The translations under genes and the position numbers were made by a program. Below the pieces are notes generated by a model. It was not told where the DNA came from, ran no database searches, and saw only the letters and a list, made by a program, of their open reading frames with translations. From Schistocerca nitens (taxonomy: Eukaryota; Arthropoda; Insecta; Orthoptera; Acrididae), in NCBI RefSeq assembly GCF_023898315.1, contig NC_064615.1, positions 731,831,450 to 731,895,449 of the forward strand: a DNA stretch of 64,000 bases, in the 5' to 3' direction. This document shows, in pieces, positions 22,990-33,191 of this stretch (position 1 is its first letter; every line of letters begins with the position of its first letter).

Positions 22990-24000
22990 CATCAGGAAGG
23001 ATGGCAAATACCGACACTTTACTTATTGTGCATGCGTAGTATTGTGCGAAGAACACATGATTACATATGTTGGTGGTTCGTGAATATACATGGTGTGAAT
23101 ACAGAGTTGCCATTTCTGGAAGCGACATTGGTTCCAACCCAGCTGAGCATCGATCGTAACTGAGCTTGGATGACAGAATAGGTAAGCCATAACATGCTGC
23201 TTCAACCCTACGCCAGAGTTCATGAAACGCAGTGTCTGGCAAATGGGGGTAAATCAGTCTCTCGATAACACACGACCAAATGTTTTCACTGGGTGAGAGG
23301 GTAGCAGAGTGGCAGATAACCACACACCGTCTGGCGGCAGGGCAGAACAGCAAGGGCAACGTGTTTTTAAAGATAACATCCAGAAGAGTTGTAAAATAGT
23401 GTACAGCCACCGAATTTACTCGTCAGAAATATGACGCCTGTTGAACAAATTACTGGCTATTCGGACCAGAGGTGATTGTGTTGTGTACCCAATAGCACCA
23501 AATAACATCACGCCATGTGTTGGGCCCATATGAAGACGACTAATGTGATCTGACATTCGTTCTCCTTGGAGCCAGCACAAATCGGCACGTCCCTCTTGAC
23601 GTTATAAGCAGATACGGAATTCGTCTGCGAAGTCGACATGGAGTACTTCTGTGACCAGTCGTGTCGTTGAACGTACCACTGCCGGTGCGACTGTCCCTGC
23701 TGCAACATCAACGGAAGTCGCTACTGCTTTCTCCGAGCTGACAGTCCGTGTTGATAAAGGTCTAACTGCAAACAGGCCCATTTCCTGACTGCGACGTAGC
23801 TGAGAGATCCCGCATGGTGTAGCGAACAATATCTCTTTCCTCTCGGGTGCTAGGCGCGGAGGGGGTCGTTGAGACACAGCCTGATTACGTGAATGGCCCT
23901 CCTGAACTGATTCCATATTCACATAAATGTCCCAGGAACCATAAAACCAACATTAAAAGGCCACGATCCTTCTACAGTTGTATTTCAACACGTAGTGGTA
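22990..24000 (-). mobile_element. Tc1-like transposon relic (T3)
   Basis: Minus-strand Tc1-type transposase. From its N-terminal side: RPPPRLAPERKEILFATPCG (second HTH region) near 23860, CGISQLRRSQEMG, then GTVAPAVVRSTTRLVTEVLH with DFADEFRICL near 23615 (equivalent to FSDESRF, first Asp kept), then GPTHGVMLFGAIGYTTQSPL near 23500. LSPSENIWSCVIERL near 23280 corresponds to SPDLSPIEHVW (Glu kept), followed by AFHELWRRVEAACYGLP. Frames change several times, so no functional product. This belongs to a different Tc1 lineage from those at 1 and 7 kb. Confidence 0.75.
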
Positions 24001-24800
24001 GATGTTTCTCCTTCTTAAAGCAGGCATAACACAATATTTTCACAAACAACCAACATTGAATTGCGATTTGTGAATGAGAAACGCCTATGCAATTTTTCTT
24101 GCATACGGATTGTACAGGCCGCTACTCCAGTCTGATTTGTGCAGCTGGACTTAAACTTTCGTATTAAAACATGAAATACACTTAACGTTAATTTGATGTT
24201 ACATGCATGCTTCCTTGGTGATGTTGCAATTTTAATGGCCACCAGCGTATTTTGGGCGCCATTTCACAGCTGCTGTAAGACGTCTACAGTTTCGAAAAGA
24301 GATAGGAAACTGAGTTATCTGAAGCCACATGCATCGTTATTACGAATGTTTACTCCTGTGCGTATGTTGTGAGTCGATCGGAATTTTGATTAAAACGATC
24401 GCTGATTTAACTATCGGAAAGGAACGCTCCTTGTGAGCGAAGTCGATTACATTTGGAAGTGGCTTGGATTATGCGAACATAAGGTCATCCTTCACTATTC
24501 CATTGTCTTTTACTAGCTTTTCCACCGCCTTTTTACGGGGAGGTAACGTTTTGGAGGAGGCAAGGAACTGACTTGAAGTAGAATTACTCTCAGTAAACGG
24601 ATTTCATTAATTCTCAGAGTTTATTGCTCGAAACAACAACCCGCACTGAACATAAAATTGAACACGTAAATAATATATCAGTCTTTACTGATAACAATGA
24701 CTGAAGAGGGGATAAATTGTAAGCGAAGAAACCTGCTTATGAATCTTATTGCGGATTTAGGAGAAGGTGGGCAGAATCACGGAAAATGGTTCCTGTATTA
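24001..24800. other. No recognisable gene
   Basis: No motif recognised. Composition is AT-rich with no obvious repeat arms. Confidence 0.35.
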
Positions 24801-24802
24801 TA

Positions 24803-25260
24803 AGGGCGTGCTGAAAAGTAATGTCTCCACATTTTTACGTGAAAACTCTTAAAGCTTTTTAAATAAAATCACCGTGATTAACATTCTACATCATGTCTTC
24901 ATGTTGACTTATTGGTAGCCCCCTGCCGCTAGATGGCTCCGAACTATAACGTGTAACATGGCGGTGTGCAACGTAACTATGTCGGTGCGTGAGAAACAGC
25001 GTGATGTAATCGAGTTTCGAATGTGAAGAGTTCGTCCACACATGGAGTAGGCTCCTTCATCATGGCAATGCCAGACCACACACGAGGGCTAAGACATATG
25101 TAGAAGTCCGGTGCCTTGGGTTCACTGTCATCGATCACTGTCATCGATAATGAAGCTGTGCAAGCATAGGTGAGATTGTGGCTTCGTCAAAAAAATCAAA
25201 CATTTTACTGTGACAATATCTACAACGTGTGCGTCGCAAAGGTGACTACGTTGAGAAGAA
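24803..25260 (+). mobile_element. mariner-like deletion derivative (M5)
   Basis: Begins just after a TA at TAAGGGCGTGCTGAAAAGTAATG, a mariner-type end. Plus-strand remnants include MSVREKQRDVIEF (N-terminal) and, after an internal deletion, LLHHGNARPHTRAKTYVEVR (second catalytic Asp block with Asp replaced by Gly, then LGFTVIDH). A 14-bp text containing CACTGTCATCGAT is repeated in tandem near 25124-25149. The right end is not visible; pogo-like sequence begins at 25261. Confidence 0.6.
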
Positions 25261-25308
25261 CAGTAGAACCTCGCTAGTCCGACCTCGGATTGTCCGAATC
25301 ACCGCTTA

Positions 25309-26958
25309 AGGCCTGGCCAGACAGAATGCGGCCTGGCCGTCCGGCCTGTGGCCTTGAACCGCAGCCGGCAGGCCGCACTGTTGCATCTCTCGTTACTGTA
25401 TGGCGGCGGTCACACAGAGTGCGGCTTTGACGCACCAGCAGCCGGCCTGCCGCAGCGGCCGCCGCCGGGTTGTCACAGATTACAGATTCGCAGCAAGCCG
25501 GAGCGGCTGCCTGCATCTGTTGGCGCCTTCAACTGCTCTGCTGTCACACTAGAAGCAGTGGCGTCAGGCGGTTTTTGTCTTGCAGCTCGTAGTGCATGCA
25601 CACAGAAAGACTTATAGAGGAGGTGAGAGAATACAACTTTTTGTATGATACACGCGATCCTGATTTGGAGGTAGAATACCTTTGTCCTCGATATACTCTT
25701 GATAGAAAGCTGAATAGTGTTGTCACTGTGACGTCCATAACTTCCAATATCAACTACTGTAAACTCGGTAGTATGGCTCAACGATCGCCAGGAGAACTAA
25801 CGAAAAGAACTGTTTGTAACAGAAGAACTGGGATCTACTATCCTTCGGGCATTTTAACCTGATAGCCTTTCCGTCTATGCTTCCACGGCAGTTCGGAAAC
25901 CCCCCGTTCTATAAATCCTTCTTCAGATTTCTTCCACATCTCTGTTGTAGGAGTAGGTAAATACTTGGGCTGTAGAACAGTCCATATTGCTTGGCACACT
26001 TGTTTCACAATTTCTGAGACTGTTGAACGTCCTAACCGAAAAGAAAAAGCTATGATCTGTTGACTGTCGCCTGTAGTCAAGTATATGGAAGAGATTAAAA
26101 TCAATTATGCCGATAGAACGAATAGATAAGTTAACGACCAAATGTATGTTTGTTTAAATTCAATGACAATGTTATGAATACAATGAAACAAAACAATCTA
26201 TAAGTAGAAAGTTCTCTCTAGCGGGACATACGGAACTAGATGTTACTATCGTTTGCTGTATTCGTAAACACTGCAGATAAATTTATCACTCCACTAGTAA
26301 ATACGTTGTGGGATAGCACTTTCTTCCGCCGAACCTTTCATATGATACAGCAAAACTGAAATGGAATAATTTATATGACTTCTAATTCAAGCGCAAAGAG
26401 GCCACAAACGGTAAAACTTACCTCAAACAAACGGCTTGTCTGTGCCTTGTATCAATTGGTTTTCTCCAGTTCATTGTGCACTTCTCGGTGCTACCTTTTT
26501 ATCAGGCGATGCATTTCCTCGAAACATTCTCGCGACGTACGAAAATATTTGAAGAACCTATCTTCGTCAGACTCTAGATCAATACACAGACGATGGTATT
26601 CTCCTAAGCTTTCTCTCTTGCTATCAATGTCGTGCACCCAACATCTTCTGTTCTTGGTGCCATTACGTATCGCTAGTGCAAGCTACTCATTTCTGCAATT
26701 AAAAAAAAAATGAACTCGCACAAAGATAACGTGTCCCGCGTGAAGATTCCAAATCGTCTAACGCAAGACAATCGCACTACGCATGCAAGCTTAATAATGG
26801 GGTTCGGCCCCTTCCACAGTGTAACAGCTGAAGCATCAAGAGTCGCTGCGGCCGGCCGGCCGGCCGTTGCCTGTGTGGCGTCCCTGGCCGCTGACATGTC
26901 CGGCCCACCGCTGCGCCGTCCGTCGCAGCGGCAGGCCGGATTCTGTCTGGCCAGGCCT
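25309..26958 (-). mobile_element. PIF/Harbinger-like transposon, 1.65 kb
   Basis: Terminal inverted repeats start AGGCCTGGCCAGACAGAAT and end with the reverse complement (ATTCTGTCTGGCCAGGCCT), flanked by the 3-bp TTA duplication typical of PIF/Harbinger (25306-25308 and 26959-26961). The subterminal 150-200 bp on both sides is GC-rich with many GGCC/GCCGGC blocks. The interior holds a minus-strand transposase relic. The TIRs and target duplication are well preserved compared with the coding part, so this may have been mobilised in trans. It interrupts a pogo-like end, so it is the younger of the two. Confidence 0.85.
25640..26150 (-). pseudogene. Harbinger transposase (HARBI1-like) fragment
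   Basis: Minus-strand DDE nuclease-domain remnant. In order: FRLGRSTVSEIVKQVCQAIW and TVLQPKYLPTPTTEMWKKSE, then in a second frame GGFPNCRGSIDGKAIRLKCP (first catalytic Asp in the IDGK motif, intact at about 25885), then FTVVDIGSYGRHSDN (second catalytic Asp region) near 25730. These match HARBI1-type transposases. At least two frameshifts separate the blocks, and the rest of the C-terminal region, with the Glu block, is absent or unreadable. The MYB-like partner gene usual for this superfamily is not present. The protein would bind the TIRs and cut at TWA sites if intact; here it cannot be made. Confidence 0.75.
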
Positions 26959-27039
26959 TTAGTCCGACCACCCGCTCCAAGACTTGTCGATGACTGCTCG
27001 TCTGCGATATGGACACTATACATTCGACCATTGCTGACC

Positions 27040-27165
27040 AGAAATCCTTATTTCCGTTTCACTTCACCGACCCCTATTATATCTAGATTGAGCCTTGGCA
27101 TACGTTCAGGCTTCTGACATTCCACGCCCCGACGCGTAGAATGTTATCCTTCCATTGATTATTCA
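27040..27165 (-). mobile_element. RTE-type endonuclease N-terminal fragment
   Basis: Minus strand encodes NILRVGAWNVRSLNVCQGS and, after a frameshift, LNLDIIGVGEVKRK. These match the opening of the RTE endonuclease (LRIGAWNVRSLNRAG ... LKLDIVGISEVGW). It is too diverged to be a piece of copies B-D and directly abuts a Tc1 relic. Confidence 0.65.
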
Positions 27166-27177
27166 ATCTATTTCTCA

Positions 27178-27803
27178 TGGTAACCTCCCCATTGGCAGCT
27201 CTTACCACCTGAAATTGGCACTCATCCGACCAGTCCACGATTTTCCAGTCGCCTAGGTCCTTCGACATGGTCACGAGCTCAGGAGTGGCGGTGCAGGGGA
27301 TCTTGTGCTGTTAACAAAGGCACTGGCGTTGGTCGTCTGCTGCCACACCCCATTAACGCCAAATTTTGCCTGATTGTGCTAACGGAGACGTTCGTCGCAT
27401 GTCCCACACTGATGTCTGCGGTTATTTCACGCTGTATTGCTTGCCTTTTAGCACTGAGGACTCTACGCGAATGCCACTGCTCTCGGTCGTTACGTAAAGG
27501 CCGTCTACCACTGCACTGTCCTGCGTGAGAGGTAACGGCTGAAATTCGGTGTTTTCGGCACACTCTTGACGCTGTGTATCTCGGATCACTGAATTCCCTA
27601 ACGATTTTCGAAACGGAATATTCCATGCGTCTAGCTCCAACTACCATTTGGCGTTCAAAGTCTGTTAATTCCTATCGTGCAGCCATACATAGGCAAGACG
27701 GAAAACTTTTCAGATGAACCACCAGAGCTTCGCCAGTGCACTGCCCTTTTATGCGTTGCGTACGCGATACTACCGTCGTCTGTATATGTGCATATCGCTA
27801 TCC
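27178..27803 (-). mobile_element. Tc1-like transposon relic (T4), N-terminal half
   Basis: Minus strand: HTH region MVVGARRMEYSVSKIVREFS and SRVCRKHRISAV, then the second HTH with TNVSVSTIRQNLALMG, GSRRPTPVPLLTAQDPLHR, and the first catalytic block KIVDWSDECQF (Asp kept). It breaks off at about 27178, next to the RTE fragment. The upstream side runs to the TIR-proximal text TATATGTGCATATCGCTATC at about 27800. Same family as the element at 55.0-56.7 kb. The catalytic C-terminal half is missing. Confidence 0.8.
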
Positions 27804-28245
27804 CTTCAGTGGCGACTCATCAGAGAAGGCAACAGACGTTAGGCCTCCTCTCTTTTCCGTGGCGGAAGTAGCAGCAGCAGCAGCAGCAATAATAGTTTGT
27901 ACAATAAATCTTTATGCACTTTTGTCAGCGAGAGTGAAAGACATTAGCTTGTGTTATTTCTTCCTAGCCGCCAGCAGTAGAGACCACATCAAAGTTGAAA
28001 TCTTAACCCTAATGTACAAGGAAGAGCTTTCGTTTTCAAGGGGATGTGAAGCTAAACGACATAAAATTTTGAAGAAAGGACGTCAAAACACCGGCGCTAC
28101 ACCTTCAAAACGACAAGTGCTTTCCGAAGTTTATGTTATGAGCAGCACAAGTAGTTATGTGTTAGCCCTACAAAACTAAATTACTCTGCCCACCATGTTT
28201 GCCCGTAAGCATAAAAAAAAAACACAAAACTGTGTAATTTGCTGA
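27804..28245. other. No recognisable gene; AGC microsatellite
   Basis: An AGC trinucleotide run lies at about 27870-27888. The plus frame at 28004-28180 (Lys-rich) may be an N-terminal relic of the hAT element that follows, since hAT elements of this type start with a basic region, but the match is too weak to claim. Confidence 0.4.
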
Positions 28246-28249
28246 GGGA

Positions 28250-29660
28250 TTCGACTATCTGAAGAATCTAGGTTTAGCACGGCTTGCTTCTTCTAAAGAT
28301 CATGTAAGTAATTTTACATCATATAAAGAACTATGCAAACAAGTGTTTAGTATTTCAGACCTACTTAATGAACATCACAAACTGATGAAAATCAGACAAC
28401 AATGAAGTGAAAGTTAACAGAACGTCATGAAAATTCTGACGTCACAACTCTTTCGTGTAAGTGGGAGGTAGCTTTCAGAGGTCAAGACGAGACAGAAGAT
28501 TCCCTGGATCTCGGAAATTTCAGAGCCATTTTTTAGCTTGTGCTAAACAGAAACGAAGATTCGAAAGCAAGCTGGAAGAAAATGGGCTATCTTCAGGGAT
28601 TTAAAAAACTATACAGGACGAACTGATTGAACGTATAAATAAGACGATTTGTGAATATATCCATTCAGGTTTGGATTGAACTTCGTTTTATGCCTGCATT
28701 GTGGACGAAACAACAGACTTTTCAGACAATGCTCTAGTGTTCTGAGACGAGTGGACTCCAACGGTGACATTCAAGAATATTTTTTGATGATGTCAATGAT
28801 GTTAGCCAAGCTAGGACTGCTGTTACTTTATTCATTGTTATGAGTGGTGTGTTTCTGAAGTATGATATGAAGAACAAACTGGTGGTCCGAACCTATGATG
28901 GTGCTTCCGTTCTAGCAGGAAAATTAAATGACCTACGAAACTGCCATTCTCCCCTGCGGAAGCTCTTTTTACTCTCTGTTTTGCACATCGTTTAAATTTA
29001 GTTTTGCAGGGACCCTTTTCTCGTATAATACTAGTATCTAAGGATTTTTTTAAATCCATGCTTCAGGGTATTCTTGTCTTCTTCCACCGGCCTTCCAATC
29101 GCATAGCAACTGTCGACAGTATTATCAGTAAACGCATTCCTTCCGACAGTGAAACGAAATGGAACAGTAACGCCAGAATAATATATGCCTTTCAAGAATC
29201 GTCTGGGGGTAACTGAGATTTTAAATGGAGTAATTGACAGTCCAGACTTTAGTGGAACGACTGCATGAGTTTGTGGCTTCGAAACTCGCCTCCCATACTT
29301 TGACTTTGTTTTACTTTTCTCTGGTTTCCAAGCTTTTTTAAAAACTGAATTGCTTTTCAACGTTCTTCAGAAAAAAACAATGATGCACAGTTTTGTAACA
29401 ATGCTGTCTCAGAATGAATAGCTTACACGAAAAGAACTTAGGAAATGAAGTTAAATTGATCGACTTAAATCCCACGAAACGCTCGGCTGATAAGCAACCT
29501 GAAGCTTCCAAGAATAGAGGTGAAGTGATGAATGAATGCATTGGCAGTCCATTGATGTCAAAATACAAACAGGTATACATCGAGGTATTGGATAATATTG
29601 TAACACAGCTGGGGAAGCAAGACTTCCACATCGTGATAAATTGCTCTTTCATACATTAGG
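28250..29660 (+). mobile_element. hAT-like transposase relic (DUF4371/ZMYM1-like)
   Basis: Broken plus-strand coding sequence with the order of landmarks of hAT-type proteins related to DUF4371/ZMYM1. ACIVDETTDFSDNALVF near 28700 holds the first catalytic Asp region; LVVRTYDGASVLAGKLNDLR near 28890 holds the second; LHIV-LNLVLQGPFS near 28990 corresponds to the H-RLNLVL block. FFKSMLQGILVFFHRPSNR follows, then SETKWNSNARIIYAF near 29160 and SKYKQVYIEVLDNIVTQL near 29560. Several stops and frameshifts are visible (a stop just after the LHIV block). The C-terminal dimerisation region and terminal repeats were not found. Confidence 0.7.
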
Positions 29661-29806
29661 CGATCTTACTCCATCCGCCAATTATGCCTACTGCGTTTCT
29701 CTGTAGGCGGTTTGGATTCATTATAGTGCGTCCTTCAGCCGCTCTCAGTTACGTGTAGAACTAGAGACTATATTCTTCCCAGCAAAAAGAAACATTTCAC
29801 TCTGTC

Positions 29807-30001
29807 AAAAAAATGGCTCTGAGCACTATGGGACTTAACATCTGTGGTCATCAGTCCCCTAGAACTTAGTACTACTTAAACCTAACTAACCTAAGGACAT
29901 CACACACATCCATGCCCGAGGCAGGATTCGAACCTGCGATCGTAGCGATCGCGCGGTTCCAGACTGAAGCGACTAGAACCGCTAGACCACAGCGCCCGGC
30001 C
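29807..30001 (-). mobile_element. tRNA-derived SINE, family 1, full length
   Basis: Minus-orientation copy from the GGCCGGGCGCTGTGG head to the end AGTGCTCAGAGCCATTTTTT. B-box block intact. I could not find a convincing target duplication. The region downstream (30002-30173) is plain AT-rich sequence. Confidence 0.9.
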
Positions 30002-30173
30002 ATCGTCTTGGTAATAATAGTAGTAGTAACAGTACTAGTGGTCGTTAGGAGCGCTAGGTACCCTTACATGAAAAGGGAAGGAAACGAGATTTTCCAGTAC
30101 GTCTCCTGGCTTCCCCCTAGAATTTAGACCCATGATTTTTCCCTGTATTTAATGAATTCTGTCCCCTCAGTGT

Positions 30174-30458
30174 AAGAATGAGATTATCATTCTGCAGCGG
30201 ATTGTGCGCTGATATGAAACTTCCTGGCAGATTAAAACTGTGTGCCGGACCGAGACTCGAACTCTGGACCTTTGCCTTTCGCGGGCAAGTGCTCTACCAC
30301 TGAGCTACCCGAGCACGACTCACGCCCCGTCCTCACAGCTTTACTTCTGCTAGTACATCGTCTCCTACCTTCCAAAATTAACAGAAGCTCTCCTGCGAAC
30401 CTTGCAGAACTATCCTATATCCTTTCTTTCAGGAGTGCAAGTTCTGCAAGGTTCTGCA
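30174..30458 (-). repeat. tRNA-like dispersed repeat with terminal inverted duplication
   Basis: The minus strand carries a tRNA-like fold at about 30243-30315: GGGTAGCTCAGTGGTAGAGC (A box), a loop after TTGCC, and GAGTTCGAGTCTCGG (B box) before CCGGCAC. Flanking text AACTTCCTGGCAGATTAAAA recurs at 61190. At the other edge, 15-bp perfect inverted arms GAACCTTGCAGAACT (30397-30411) and its complement (30440-30454) show that the end was copied back on itself. It is a retroposed tRNA-like repeat, not a functional tRNA gene: the position before the anticodon (CGA) is G instead of the conserved T. Confidence 0.75.
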
Positions 30459-31195
30459 TAAATCACTAAGCGCAAATTATCCTCACTATATTCATCTAGT
30501 ATTTGAGATCAGAGCACTTAGCGACTTCCATCAATCTTTAAACATAATTTAAAACCTTTTTGAAACTTTATCACACTGACAACCTCCCCTTTCCGCCACC
30601 CACAAAAGGATGAAGGGGGAGAAGTTTATCGTTTACTACATTTTCGTTGTTCTTGCAGTAGAACTTTAGCATCAGGCATGACATTTCAATTTATTACTTG
30701 CTTGCCACCAAATCTTTTCGCAGCGGATTTTGCAGGCAGTATCGACGTGCACCACTCACTGTACCTCCAAAATTATATCATTCTACGGCACATACTTCAG
30801 GAGATACGTCATAAATATAGAGATTTGTGAAATACTAGCTTTCTTTTAAAATGGAGCACAAATTCCGCAGACTTTAGTCAGCCAGTGTTTCATAATGAGA
30901 GTGCTTCCAGCAACCTTTGAACATAATTTCAAACCCTTTCTCGCTTACGTGCTTAATGTCAGTTATTTAACAAATTAAGTCATTTGTAAAGTAATCAGAC
31001 GTTTGAAGCTATTTTGTACATGGGAGTTCCATTCTTTAAAGAATCGGCGCTTTACTGGTCTGAGTAGAAGCGAGTTACTTACTTATCTATGTCTGTGAGC
31101 TTCCGTCGTTTAACCTTAAATTTATTGAGTGTTTCTGTAGTTAAGAGGTATTGTCTCTCGTTTTGGTGACTCTAGCGTAGATTTACTCCGTCTGT
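30459..31195. other. AT-rich, no gene seen
   Basis: No motifs. Sequence leads into the 5' untranslated region of the Tx1-like LINE, whose exact start is not determined. Confidence 0.4.
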
Positions 31196-32402
31196 AACCA
31201 ATTGTTGTATGTTTTGAAAGGACAGCGGGCACTGTAGACATTCCAGCAAGGGGCTCGCCACCAGTCGTGTATCAGTGGCCGTGCTGGTTGTTTACTTGTT
31301 CATTATATTACGAGCTTCTAAGCAGGAACAAGTAACTTATTTAGTCTAGCCTGTATGTCTGAGTAATTTAATCTTTTTTTGTGTTTTTGTAGTGTAGATT
31401 TCCACCTTCTTTAGTATGTATAGCTATTGTCAATGCCACGCTCGGATGTGAGCTGAGCTGGAGTCTTCGCTCAAAGCTCCAGTGGGTGCTGGCTTCGGTC
31501 ATTCAACTTCTGGCTGTTGCCAACGGACTTAGATACACAACGGATTTCCAGTACGTCCCAAGTGGCCGCAGATCGGCCCAATGCTGTGGTCGGACCGGTT
31601 ACTGTATTGGTAATTTTTTGCTGTTGGTCCACGAACCCACACGAACTGTAAATGGTCTTGAGAACATACTAAACTTTTTAACAACAAACAATTCTGAGCA
31701 AATGGAGAGCTTCATCACGAATACAGGAATTTGTCAGCGCAAAGTTCTGCAGCGAGACCGAATACCGTCCTTTTTGAATGCTTTCGACGAAGACTGATTC
31801 AGATATAGACTGGAGACATCGCTCTCCCTTCGGCTCTCACTATGTTACCTCTATCGTACACGTCTGCAGCGAGGTTGCCTGCTGCATCCACTCTGATTCA
31901 GTCGGCACTGGAGTCGACTCCTCTGGCCGAGGCGATGGATATTTGGCCTGTGTCTCCAACATTACTGACAGCGGAAGTACCGACGCTCGGTGGCCGTCGA
32001 GCTGCACCGACCTCCACTTTTCACATTTCGGACAAAAGCCATCCACCATCCGGTTCGAAACAGCATCTTAGGAAGCAACGGTCGTTGAGGTAACGGACGA
32101 GGCGGCGTCGCACCCCTTCTGATAACTGCTTTCGTCGAATGTGTGCACCGGATGACTATCCTCCTACTGATAATGCACTGTCCTTCGACGCCCTGATACC
32201 GGATAATGTAGAATATGTCTCCAGTTGCCCACCTTCCTGTGTCTGACGCTGCCTGAGGGTACACCTTTGAAACTGTTCCACTGAACCAGCGTGATGAGAC
32301 GTCTGCCTACTAGGCAGACGACCTCGATGCTGAGGATGGACGCTCTCGAGGTGTACAGGATGAGGGAACCCCCTTGGTCCGGTCGACTCCAACCCTATTA
32401 CA

Positions 32403-33183
32403 GTGATCTACCCTTCAGCCACACGTCCCTCTGCTTCCCCTACTGGTAGTGGGGTGGCAGTCCTCTCATGTGACGGTATCCTTGTTCACGCTGTTTCCTA
32501 TCTCCCAGATGCCCGAGGTATGGCACTCAGGTTTGGAGGCGTCAGGATTATTTACGCCTTTGCATCATCTGGTTTGGGTCACCGTCGCGAACATTCCACT
32601 TTCTTCTCCGAGACTCTCATGCCTCTCTTCCTGGGCCAGTAGCATGCACTGATCATGGGAGGCAGTTTCAACTCCACTCAGGGGCTAACAGACCAATCGC
32701 CACGTCACTCGCCATGGGTGGAGCTAGAGGCAATTCTCCAGAGACTCAACGTTACGGACTTTTTAGAGCATATTCATGATGATCATCTGGGGATTAGGCG
32801 TTTCACTACACATTCTTCCAGCCGCCTCGATCGTGTTTATATCTCCAGCAAAACAGTCGGTGGGATGGAGGCTGCTGACGTCTGGCCCATTGCGTTCTCT
32901 GACCTGACGCCTATAGCTGTGCCGTCAATCTCTGCCGCCAAAAGTTATGGCACGACCAGAGCCCATGGAAATTGAACAAAATTTATCTTACTTCAGCCAA
33001 CTGCCTGCCGCTCATCGAGAATATGTGGACAGCTTGTCGTTGATGCTGCAATGCATATCAGTCTTCGTTGTCATGGTGGATCCTCTGCACAAATGCTACC
33101 TCCAAAAGGCCTTGAATGGTTATAGAAGGGAATCGCTGCGTGGCTGCGGCAAACCCAGGATTTCTACTGCACCGTTCTTTAGG
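32403..33183 (+). pseudogene. Tx1-like LINE endonuclease domain, broken
   Basis: Apurinic-like endonuclease remnants: TGSGVAVLSCDGILVHAVSY near 32440, then after a stop MGGSFNSTQGLTDQSPRHSP near 32660 (the GGDFN motif with Ser for Asp), FTTHSSSRLDRVYIS near 32810 (SRLDRxYxS block) and FSDLTPIAVPS near 32900 (SDH block with Leu for His). Catalytic Asp and His are therefore both replaced. The protein would have nicked target DNA. The frame continues into the linker before it is cut by RTE-C. Confidence 0.65.
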
Positions 33184-33191
33184 AATGTACT

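Larger units (their letters stand above)
25261..27035. mobile_element. pogo/Tigger-like terminus, split by Harbinger
   Basis: CAGTAGAACCTCGCTAGTCC at 25261 followed by GACCTCGGATTGTCCGAATC resembles the terminal repeat of pogo/Tigger elements (CAGTxxAACCTCGxTAxTCCG). The text continues across the Harbinger insertion with GTCCGACCACCCGCTCC at 26962. Only the terminal region is present; no pogo transposase was found. Confidence 0.45.

Noticed and set aside
30243-30315. Possible tRNA gene (CGA anticodon)
   Set aside because: It lies in a dispersed repeat seen at three places, the base before the anticodon is not T, and the copies differ by deletion and duplication; it is a tRNA-derived retroposon.
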